Source: Planctomycetota bacterium (lineage in GTDB: Bacteria; Planctomycetota; GCA-002687715). From it: DNA of 8,499 bases. Shown piece by piece: positions 1 through 6,135 of this stretch. The DNA is taken from NCBI GenBank assembly GCA_013213915.1, contig JABSRK010000157.1:1-8499 (forward strand). The letters run 5' to 3'. Numbering within the stretch: the first letter of the stretch is position 1; each line of letters opens with the position of its first letter. The position numbers and the translations under genes are program-made. The notes below the pieces were generated by a model. The model ran no database searches and was not told the DNA's origin. It was given only the letters and a program-made list of their open reading frames with translations.

Positions 1-159
1 GAACTGGTCAAGAGGATGGTCGCCATCGTGCGCCAGGATTGTCCGTGGCTCATGCTGTACTACTCGCGCTATGACCGGCTGGTGGCGAAGGGCGTGACCG
101 GGTACCGCTACAACGTCATGAACTTGAGCATGAAGGACGTGGGCCTGATCCAGAAGTAG
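1..159 (+). CDS. C-terminal end of a probable ABC transporter substrate-binding protein (family 5 type)
   Basis: Frame 1 is open from the first base to a TAG at 157-159, giving the last 52 residues of a protein that starts before the window. The visible part contains a helix-like stretch (ELVKRMVAIVRQDCPW), an aromatic segment (MLYYSRYD) and the motif VTGYRYNVMN. This order, 'basic helix, acidic-x-PW, aromatic run, V-x-GY-x-YN-x-M', is how many peptide/nickel-type (family 5) periplasmic solute-binding proteins end. Such proteins capture peptides, opines or other small solutes for an ABC importer. The substrate cannot be told from this fragment. The stop lies 32 bases before the next gene on the same strand, so co-transcription is possible. 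Only the tail is seen, so the family call is tentative. Confidence 0.5.
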   Translation, partial: ELVKRMVAIVRQDCPWLMLYYSRYDRLVAKGVTGYRYNVMNLSMKDVGLIQK

Positions 160-178
160 TACACTCGGAGCTTCCCCT

Positions 179-184
179 GAGGAG
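179..184 (+). promoter_or_regulatory. Ribosome binding site of the secreted-protein gene
   Basis: GAGGAG lies 7 bases before ATG 192 and 13 before the alternative ATG at 198. This supports 192 as the start and places an N-terminal MVMR basic region ahead of the signal-peptide hydrophobic core. Confidence 0.6.
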
Positions 185-191
185 TTTCCCG

Positions 192-968
192 ATGGTCATG
201 CGGTTGCTCTTGGTAGTGACGTTAATAGCCGCGTCGCTCCCCGCACACGTCACGCTCGACGCGCCGACCGGCGGTGTCATTCTCACGCCGGGCACGATCT
301 ACGTCATCAAGTGGCACGTCCTGCTCCAGCACAGCACGACCGGGTGGGATGTCCACTACTCGACGACGAGCGGGACCGGCCCGTGGATTCCCATTGCCCT
401 GGGTCTCCCCGTCGGTAACCCAGTGGCCGGGGCGGTGCACACGCTCTACTGGACCGTTCCGAACACCGTGTCGAGCCAGGTTTTCGTGCGCGTGACCCAG
501 GTGAACCTGGGGAACAGCTACACGGGCGTGAGCGCTTTCGGCAACGAGATCATCGTCGCGCCCGTGTCCGCTTCACCGGCGACCGTGTCGGCGACGACCG
601 GCGGCGCGCACGTGATCACCATGCAGTTCCCCGCGACGCTTGCCGGTTCGCCCTATGTGGTTGCCGGTTCGCTCAGCGGTCCCATGGTGCCGTCGTACCC
701 GTCCATCGGGTCGTCGATTTTCGGCGGGTTTGCGCTGCCGCTCATCCCCGACTGGTACATGGACTGGACGCTCATGTCGCCGAGCCCGGTCCTCATGGGG
801 TTCCAGGGACTCCTCGATGTGACGGGCGCCGCCACGGCGACGCTGGCGATCCCACCGAACCTGCCGCCCTCGATGGTCGGGTTCTCCGGCCATCATGCGA
901 GCGGCATCGTGGGCGCTGGAACGCTCATTGCGACCGGCAACGCCGCTCCGCTGACCATTACCTCTTGA
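192..968 (+). CDS. Secreted two-module protein: Kre9/KNH-like domain plus planctomycete-type C-terminal module
   Basis: This 258-residue protein has a short signal peptide: residues 1-18 are basic, then hydrophobic, ending SLPA, with predicted cleavage before His19. Residues 19-122 look like the Ser-Thr-rich/Kre9-KNH Ig-like domain known from fungal wall proteins and from bacterial secreted proteins: APTGGVILTPG, VIKWH, QHSTTGWDVHYSTT, HTLYWTVP, SQVFVRVTQ. Residues ~140-245 resemble a module common at the ends of planctomycete secreted proteins: SPYVVAGSLSG, ALPLIPDWYMDWTL, ATATLAIPPNLPPS, FSGHHA. No catalytic motif, sorting signal or TM anchor is visible, so it is probably exported and released or surface-bound. 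ATG 192 is chosen because GAGGAG lies 7 bases upstream; ATG 198 is spaced less well. The Rieske gene follows after 18 bases, suggesting co-transcription. Function is unknown; a copper site is possible because the mature protein would begin with His. Confidence 0.8.
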   Translation: MVMRLLLVVTLIAASLPAHVTLDAPTGGVILTPGTIYVIKWHVLLQHSTTGWDVHYSTTSGTGPWIPIALGLPVGNPVAGAVHTLYWTVPNTVSSQVFVRVTQVNLGNSYTGVSAFGNEIIVAPVSASPATVSATTGGAHVITMQFPATLAGSPYVVAGSLSGPMVPSYPSIGSSIFGGFALPLIPDWYMDWTLMSPSPVLMGFQGLLDVTGAATATLAIPPNLPPSMVGFSGHHASGIVGAGTLIATGNAAPLTITS

Positions 969-986
969 CGGCGCTGGGAGACGGTC

Positions 987-2042
987 ATGACCACGTCCGA
1001 TCCGGTGGACGAACTCCAGCGCTTCGATCCCGCCATTCCGGTTGAGAGTGCCACGACGCCACCTGCGTCGTGGTACGTCGACGAGACGTTCGCGGAGATG
1101 GAGCGTCGCGCATTCCGTGAAGCGTGGGTGCCGGTGGCCCGCGTTGACCAGGTTACGGCCCCGGGCGTTTGCGTCACGGGCACCGTGGCGGGCGAGCCAT
1201 GGGTCATCGTGCGCGGCGATGATGGCATGCTGCGTGGCTTCTCGAATGTGTGCCGACATCATGCCTCCGGCGTCGTGACCGAGGCGCAGGCCCTCGCGTG
1301 CGCACCCTTGGAGGAGCTCGTCTGCCCCTACCATGGATGGACGTATGGACTCGACGGATCGTTGAAGCGCGCACCCCGAAGCGGAGGTATCAAGGACTTC
1401 GATGCGTCGACCATGGGTCTGCGACCGGTCTCCGTCACCACGTGTGGCCAGTTCGTGCTGATGCGCGTCGCCGGCGATGCACCGTTGCCGAACGGCCTCG
1501 ACGCGTTGGTGTCGAAGCTGGATGAGATGGGTGCCTCCGGTTTGCGGTGGAAGACCCGGCGCACCTTCATCGTTGCGTGCAACTGGAAGGTGTTCGTCGA
1601 CAACTACCTTGACGGTGGCTACCACGTGGCGACGCTGCACAAGGACCTGGCGGCACAGCTCGACCTCGAGGGATACGCGACCGAGTGTCATGGCGACACC
1701 GTCGTACAGACATGCGGTGACAGCGTGCTCTACGCGTGGGTCTGGCCGAACCTCATGATCAACCGCTACGGCTCCGTTCTCGACACGAACGTGGTGTTGC
1801 CCATCGCCGCCGACCGCTGCGCCGTCGTGTTCGATTGGTGGTTCGCCGAAGGCGTCGATACAGGGGCCATGGACGAGAGCTTCGAGAGCAGCGCTCGGGT
1901 GCAGGAGGAGGATCGTCTCGTCTGCGAGTCGGTGCAGCGCGGACTGCACTCGTCTGCCTACGACGGGGGTCGTTATGCACCACGCCTTGAGCACGGAATG
2001 CACGCATTCCACTGCAAGCTGTACGGCGCTCTCTCAGGCTGA
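987..2042 (+). CDS. Rieske non-heme iron oxygenase, choline monooxygenase-like
   Basis: This 351-residue alpha-subunit-type oxygenase has an N-terminal Rieske [2Fe-2S] domain with ligands C89-R-H91 and C113-PY-H116 (CRHH, CPYHGWTYGLDGSL), followed by the catalytic domain. The mononuclear iron site is visible as NWKVFVDNYLDGGYHVATLH, giving His213 and His218, with Asp309 in VQEEDR as the likely third ligand. DNYLDGGYHV, PNLMINRYG, LDTNVVLP and CESVQRGLHSSAYDGGRYA all match what I recall of plant choline monooxygenase, including the extra Gly before Tyr-His that usual ring-hydroxylating enzymes lack. Plant CMO turns choline into betaine aldehyde with O2 and reduced ferredoxin; here the substrate is probably choline or another quaternary amine. 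No reductase or betaine aldehyde dehydrogenase gene is in the window, so electrons must come from elsewhere. GGGAG sits 6 bases before ATG 987. No transit or signal peptide is seen, so it should be cytoplasmic. Automatic annotation may call it a ring-hydroxylating dioxygenase alpha subunit. Confidence 0.88.
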   Translation: MTTSDPVDELQRFDPAIPVESATTPPASWYVDETFAEMERRAFREAWVPVARVDQVTAPGVCVTGTVAGEPWVIVRGDDGMLRGFSNVCRHHASGVVTEAQALACAPLEELVCPYHGWTYGLDGSLKRAPRSGGIKDFDASTMGLRPVSVTTCGQFVLMRVAGDAPLPNGLDALVSKLDEMGASGLRWKTRRTFIVACNWKVFVDNYLDGGYHVATLHKDLAAQLDLEGYATECHGDTVVQTCGDSVLYAWVWPNLMINRYGSVLDTNVVLPIAADRCAVVFDWWFAEGVDTGAMDESFESSARVQEEDRLVCESVQRGLHSSAYDGGRYAPRLEHGMHAFHCKLYGALSG

Positions 2043-2089
2043 CGCCGGAGACGCTCCGATCACGACGAGCCGGGGCGTTGCGAGCCGGA

Positions 2090-3295
2090 TCATGCGGTGA
2101 CCTGGCCGGCCAGGAATGTCGCAAGGTGGAGCACCTCGACGCGGAGTCCGCGCTTGGCAACGCCCGCTCGCCATTGCATGAGACACCCCGGGTTGCCCGT
2201 CAGGAGGACGGACGCACCCGAACGCTCGAGGGCGTCGAGCTTCTCGTCGAGGATGCGGCCCGAGAGCTCCGGATGGTCGAGGTTGTAGATGCCGGCGGCG
2301 CCGCAGCAGTGGTCCCACAGGTCCATGGGGACCAGCTGCAGTCCGGGGACCCGCGTGAGCAGTTGCTGCGGGGCGGTGGTCTCGTTCTGGGCGTGGTGCA
2401 GGTGGCAGGGAGCGTCGTAAGCAACGGGTTCGGTGAAGGCGCCGAACGACAGATGCTCACCGTGATCGACCAGGAACCGCGAGAGGTCGATGACGGGCGC
2501 CGGCATGTCGGCGCTGGAAAACGCCGCGCCGCACCCTGAGCTGTTCATGACGATCGCGTCCACGTCATCGACAGCAAACGCGTCCTTGTTCCTGGCCAGT
2601 TGGCGGTGCGCTGTCTCCAGGTCCCCATCGTGTTCGTGCAGCGCGCCGCAGCATGCTTGCCCCTCGGGGACGACGACCTCGTACCCGGCGGCCTGCAACA
2701 GGTGCATGGTGTCACGGTTCACGTCCTGGAACAGGACGGACATGACGCAGCCCTCGAGCAACGCGACCCGACCACGCGTCTCGCCGATCGGCGGTGCGTG
2801 CCGGGGAAGGGGGCGCCGTGCATCCGCGTGCGGCACGGTGGGCATGTACGCCTCCATGCGTTTGAGGCGTCCCCAGAGCAGGTGACGCAGCACCCGCAAC
2901 CCGGACCGTTGCCAGAAGCGCATGAGGGCTGCCGCCCTGTTCAATCGCTTCCGGTCGAGCAGGGCTCCCATCATCCAGCGGCGAATAGGGCCGCGCTTCT
3001 TGAGCTTGCTGCGTGTCTGGGCCATGACCTCGCCGAACGCGACGCCCGACGGGCAGACCGACTCGCACGCCCTGCAGACCAGGCAGAGGTCCAGGTCCTC
3101 GATGACGTCCGGCGTCGGCTCGATGCGCTCTTCCATGACGGCGCGCATCAGGTAGACGCGTCCGCGGGGGTTGGCGCTCTCCCGTCCCAGTTGCCGGTAC
3201 GTCGGGCAGTGCTCGACGCACAGGCCGCAGTGCACGCAGTCCAGGCTCGCCAGGTAGGCGGCGATGTCTTCGGGTGACCGCGCGGTTCCGGTCAT
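2090..3295 (-). CDS. glcF: Glycolate oxidase iron-sulfur subunit GlcF
   Basis: This 401-residue protein is close to the usual GlcF length (~400). Two ferredoxin-type [4Fe-4S] motifs lie at the N-terminus: C20-VH-C23-GL-C26-VEH-C30-P and C71-LV-C74-RA-C77-ESV-C81-P. Two cysteine-rich CCG domains follow: EGC183 with C215-C216-G and C255, then C297-HLHH with C330-C331-G and C371. GlcF accepts electrons from the flavin subunits GlcD/GlcE during glycolate oxidation to glyoxylate and passes them towards the quinone pool, at the inner face of the cytoplasmic membrane. The start ATG (3295-3293) overlaps the glcE stop by 4 bases (ATGA), and GAGGTG lies 5 bases upstream inside glcE. The reading frame stays open far upstream into glcE, but that extension is glcE read in another frame, with no family similarity. 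It is the last gene of glcDEF, converging on the Rieske gene. Confidence 0.93.
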   Translation of the reverse strand: MTGTARSPEDIAAYLASLDCVHCGLCVEHCPTYRQLGRESANPRGRVYLMRAVMEERIEPTPDVIEDLDLCLVCRACESVCPSGVAFGEVMAQTRSKLKKRGPIRRWMMGALLDRKRLNRAAALMRFWQRSGLRVLRHLLWGRLKRMEAYMPTVPHADARRPLPRHAPPIGETRGRVALLEGCVMSVLFQDVNRDTMHLLQAAGYEVVVPEGQACCGALHEHDGDLETAHRQLARNKDAFAVDDVDAIVMNSSGCGAAFSSADMPAPVIDLSRFLVDHGEHLSFGAFTEPVAYDAPCHLHHAQNETTAPQQLLTRVPGLQLVPMDLWDHCCGAAGIYNLDHPELSGRILDEKLDALERSGASVLLTGNPGCLMQWRAGVAKRGLRVEVLHLATFLAGQVTA

Positions 3296-4572
3296 GGCGC
3301 CACCTCGTAGCGTCCTGGGTTGAGGACGCCCGCGGGATCGAGTGAGCGCATCAGAGCCTGCATCACATTCACGCCCCCGGGACGTGTCGATGGGAAGAGG
3401 TGAAGACGCCGAAGGTGAAACCCGGGATCTCCGGGGCGGTCGACCTGTGCACAGAGAGGTTCCAGGTCGGCGCCGAGGGCTGTCTCGTCCACCGGGTCCA
3501 GGAAACCGGGGTCTTCGTGGGTGACGTCGCAGACCCCACCCAGCACGTCCAGCACCAGATCCGCGTCGTCGCCGATCCGTTGCGCGAGCGTCGTCAGCAG
3601 GCGTCCCCCGTCGGCCGGAAGGACGCACACGCGCAGCCACGCGTCCAGGGCAGAGACGGGTCCGATGATCGCGGGCACGGCGTCCGGCTGCAGCACCTCC
3701 TGGGATGCGGCCCCGAGGTCGTGTTCCCAGCACGATGCACCCAGGGCTTCCACGAACGCTTCGGGGCCGCGCAGCGTGGCGACGAGGGCGGCGCCCTCGC
3801 CGCTGATCCCGTCGGTGGCCGTACCTCGCGCAGCGTGCAGCCCGTACAGCGCCGGAATATCCCTGCGCAGGGTCATCCCGGCGTTCCACGCATCCTCGAT
3901 GCGAGGAAAGCGCCACGCGAGCCGGCACGCCGCCGGTTCGATGGGTCGTAGCCTCAAGGTGAGCTCGGTGATGACTCCCAGGACTCCACGGGACCCCGTG
4001 TACAGACGGCAGAGGTCGTAACCGGTGACGTTCTTGACCACCCGACCCCCGGCGCGGGAAATGCGGCCATCGCCATGCACGACCTGGATACCGAGGACCT
4101 GGTCCCGCACGGAGCCGTACGCGTTTCGCGTCGGCCCCTCGGCCGAGCACGCGACGATGCCCCCGAGGGTGGCCCGTGCGGCGAGTGGCGGAGCGAGTGG
4201 CACCCGGTGCCCGTGCGCGGCGATGGCGGCCTGCGCTTCTGTCAGGACGAGCCCGGCCTGCGCGGTGAAGACCAGATCCTCGACGGCGTGTTCGACGACA
4301 CCGCTCATGCGCTCGAGGGACAACGCGACGCAGGGGAAGTCCTCATTCCGGGACCGGCGGGGCGCCGTGTCGCCACCGACGGGGACGATACCGACGCCCG
4401 CGTCCGTGGCGACGCGCACCGCCTCAGCGACCTGTTCCGCCGACGCGGGCGCGACGACGATGGTGGGTGTGGGCAGCGCTCCGGGCGCGTCGCCCTCCGT
4501 CACGACGTAGACCGCGTCGGCTCCCAGGGCCGCGCGCAGGAGCTCATCGGTGTTCGAGAAGACCTCGGTCAC
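3292..4572 (-). CDS. glcE: Glycolate oxidase FAD-binding subunit GlcE
   Basis: The 426-residue protein carries a PCMH-type FAD-binding domain: PVGGDTAPR (64-72), DLVFTAQAGL (99-108), ATLGGIVACSAEGPTRNAYG (134-153) and VVKNVTGYDLCRLYTGSRG (178-196), then GVLGVITELTLRLRP. The C-terminus ends in DPAGVLNPGR, typical for GlcE/GlcD proteins. GlcE is the second flavin subunit of the three-part glycolate oxidase and is needed with GlcD and GlcF for activity. The start is taken as GTG (4572-4570), which overlaps the glcD stop as GTGA. AGGAG lies 10 bases before it inside glcD. Upstream residues in the same open frame are Arg/Pro-rich shadow sequence from glcD. At 426 residues it is longer than the E. 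coli protein (about 350). Roughly 30 of the extra residues lie before the FAD glycine motif, and the rest are in the weakly conserved C-terminal half. Confidence 0.9.
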   Translation of the reverse strand: MTEVFSNTDELLRAALGADAVYVVTEGDAPGALPTPTIVVAPASAEQVAEAVRVATDAGVGIVPVGGDTAPRRSRNEDFPCVALSLERMSGVVEHAVEDLVFTAQAGLVLTEAQAAIAAHGHRVPLAPPLAARATLGGIVACSAEGPTRNAYGSVRDQVLGIQVVHGDGRISRAGGRVVKNVTGYDLCRLYTGSRGVLGVITELTLRLRPIEPAACRLAWRFPRIEDAWNAGMTLRRDIPALYGLHAARGTATDGISGEGAALVATLRGPEAFVEALGASCWEHDLGAASQEVLQPDAVPAIIGPVSALDAWLRVCVLPADGGRLLTTLAQRIGDDADLVLDVLGGVCDVTHEDPGFLDPVDETALGADLEPLCAQVDRPGDPGFHLRRLHLFPSTRPGGVNVMQALMRSLDPAGVLNPGRYEVAP

Positions 4573-6008
4573 GAAGCGTCGACTCCTGGTAGGCGATGTA
4601 CGGGTTTCACTTCGACGCACGCCCGCGGTGTCGGCAGGATCTTGCCCGGGTTCAGGATGCCTGTGGGGTTGAAGGCCGCGCGGACGCGGGCCATGGATTC
4701 GAGGTCGTCGTCCGAGAACATGAGCTTCATGAAGCCCTGCTTCTCGAGGCCGATGCCGTGCTCTCCTGAGAGCACTCCGCCCACCGACAGGCACAACTCG
4801 ATGATCTGCTGCCCGGCTTGGACGACCTTCTCCACCTCCGCGGCGTCGCGTCCGTCGTAGCTGATGTTCGGGTGCAGGTTACCTTCGCCGGCGTGGAACA
4901 CGTTGGCGAGCTTGAGCCCCAGCCCGTCGCAGATGCGCCCGATCTCTGGGAGCACCTCGGGGAGCTTGGAGCGGGGGACGACGGCGTCCTGCACGTAGAG
5001 ATCCGGCGCCAGGCGTCCCATGGCGCCGAACGCACCCTTGCGGCCCTTCCACAGCTGCTCGGCGTGTTCCGGGTCGCGCGCGGTTTCGATGGAGAGCGCT
5101 CCCATATCCCTGAAGATCGCGTGGATCTGTTCGCGCTCGGCTTCGACCCGCGCCGGGTGGCCGTCCAGCTCGACCAGGATGACGGCGGCGGCGTCGTCGG
5201 GATAACCGGCCCGGTAGACGCTGGCCTCTACCGCTGCGATGGTGCGTTCGTCGAGGGCCTCGAGGGCCGCGGGGATAATTCCCGCAGCGACGATCCGCGA
5301 CACGGCGGTGCACGCCGCTCCCATGGAGTCGAACGGCGCGAGGAGCGTCTCGATGCACTCGGGCACGGGCACGAGCCTGCAGGTGATCTCGGTGACGATG
5401 CCCAGGGTGCCTTCGCTGCCGAGGACGACGCCGCGCAGGTCGAGCCCCGCTGCGCCAGCGACCGGCGTTCCCAGTTCGACCACCTCGCCGTCGGGCATGA
5501 CCATCCGCAGCGCCAGGATGTGGTTGGTCGTCGCGCCATGCTTCAGGCAGTGAGGGCCACCCGAGTTCTCCGCCACGTTGCCGCCGAGGGTGCACACGGT
5601 CTGGCTCGACGGGTCCGGAGCGTACGCGAGCCCGTGCTCGGCGACCTGTTGGGACAGGTGCGCGTTGATGACGCCCGGCTCGACGCGCGCGATCCGGTTC
5701 TCCACATCGACCTCGAGCACCCGTCGCATGCGCGAGCACTCGATGAGCACGCCGCCCTCCGCCGGTACCGCGCCGCCGCTCAATCCCGTCCCGGCGCCGC
5801 GCGGCGTGAACGGCACCTCGTGCCGCGCGCAGATGCGCACGACCTGCTGCACCTCGTCGGTGGACTCCGGCAAGACCACCGCAGACGGCATGCTCTTGAA
5901 GTGGGTCAGGGCGTCGCACTCGTAGCTGAGCAGCCGTCCGGGCTCGGCCAGACAGCGCTCGTCACCGAGCAGGCGCTTGAGTTCTTTGATGCAGGCTTGC
6001 GCGGCCAT
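4569..6008 (-). CDS. glcD: Glycolate oxidase flavin subunit GlcD (FAD-linked 2-hydroxyacid dehydrogenase)
   Basis: From ATG 6008 the protein has 479 residues, near the usual GlcD length (about 480-500). The FAD-binding PCMH domain shows PRGAGTGLSGGAVP (69-82), CTLGGNVAENSGGPHCLKHG (139-158) and VLGSEGTLGIVTE (195-207). The FAD-oxidase C-terminal domain shows ANVFHAGEGNLHPN (368-381), with its conserved histidines, then LSGEHGIGLEK (413-423) and FNPTGILNPGKILP (446-459). GlcD is the catalytic flavin subunit that oxidises glycolate, and often D-lactate, to the 2-oxo acid. It is the first gene of glcDEF. An in-frame ATG at 6080 would add 24 residues (rich in Arg, Ser and Gly) that do not resemble a GlcD N-terminus and would leave only 55 bases to the divergent gene. 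Neither start has a clear Shine-Dalgarno sequence, so the start is uncertain while the gene itself is not. Confidence 0.92.
   Translation of the reverse strand: MAAQACIKELKRLLGDERCLAEPGRLLSYECDALTHFKSMPSAVVLPESTDEVQQVVRICARHEVPFTPRGAGTGLSGGAVPAEGGVLIECSRMRRVLEVDVENRIARVEPGVINAHLSQQVAEHGLAYAPDPSSQTVCTLGGNVAENSGGPHCLKHGATTNHILALRMVMPDGEVVELGTPVAGAAGLDLRGVVLGSEGTLGIVTEITCRLVPVPECIETLLAPFDSMGAACTAVSRIVAAGIIPAALEALDERTIAAVEASVYRAGYPDDAAAVILVELDGHPARVEAEREQIHAIFRDMGALSIETARDPEHAEQLWKGRKGAFGAMGRLAPDLYVQDAVVPRSKLPEVLPEIGRICDGLGLKLANVFHAGEGNLHPNISYDGRDAAEVEKVVQAGQQIIELCLSVGGVLSGEHGIGLEKQGFMKLMFSDDDLESMARVRAAFNPTGILNPGKILPTPRACVEVKPVHRLPGVDAS
4583..4587 (-). promoter_or_regulatory. Ribosome binding site deciding the GTG start of glcE
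   Basis: On the minus strand AGGAG lies within the last codons of glcD, 10 bases ahead of GTG 4572. It is the reason for preferring the GTG that overlaps the glcD stop over any start further upstream in the same frame. Confidence 0.55.
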
Positions 6009-6135
6009 GGAGGCGCCATGATAGTCGGCGGCGCCCGAAGGTTCGCGACGCTCTCGGCCGACCGTTCCGCTCCGCCTCATCGCGGGCGTTTTTAGTAGAC
6101 TGCCGCCGCTTTACCTACTGTCGAGGGAGCCCCGC
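6009..6135. promoter_or_regulatory. Divergent intergenic region between glcD and the MFS permease gene
   Basis: The two start codons face away from each other across 127 bases, so promoters for both the glcDEF operon (minus) and the permease operon (plus) should lie here. The only AT-rich patch is about 6089-6100 (TTTTTAGTAGAC). Its reverse strand reads TACTAAAAA, with a weak -10-like hexamer TACTAA at 6097-6092. I could not find a convincing -35 partner on either strand, nor an obvious operator palindrome. A strong Shine-Dalgarno for the permease, GAGGGAG at 6123-6129, lies 6 bases before its ATG. The promoter assignment rests on gene layout more than on motifs. Confidence 0.4.

Noticed and set aside
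573..2012. A 479-codon open frame on the minus strand opposite the Rieske oxygenase gene
   Set aside because: Its product is His/Arg-rich with no recognisable domain, and the plus strand encodes a clear Rieske enzyme. Long antisense open frames are expected in GC-rich coding DNA.
987..2042. Rieske gene as a two-subunit aromatic ring-hydroxylating dioxygenase
   Set aside because: No beta-subunit or reductase gene lies nearby, and the catalytic-domain motifs match choline monooxygenase better than aromatic dioxygenases.
2043..2089. A terminator between the convergent Rieske and glcF genes
   Set aside because: There is a 5-base stem CGGAG/CTCCG with a 3-base loop at 2046-2058, but it is short and no T-run follows on either strand. 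A Rho-dependent or unrecognised terminator may act here, but the sequence does not show one.
3296..4150. A 285-codon upstream extension of the glcF reading frame, which would make a fusion protein
   Set aside because: The extension overlaps glcE in another frame, is Arg/Gly/Pro-rich and matches no domain. A good ribosome binding site and an ATG overlapping the glcE stop mark the real glcF start at 3295.
4818..6095. A 425-codon plus-strand open frame opposite glcD
   Set aside because: It is the antisense shadow of glcD; its composition is Asp/Arg/His-rich with no domain, while glcD has full family motifs.
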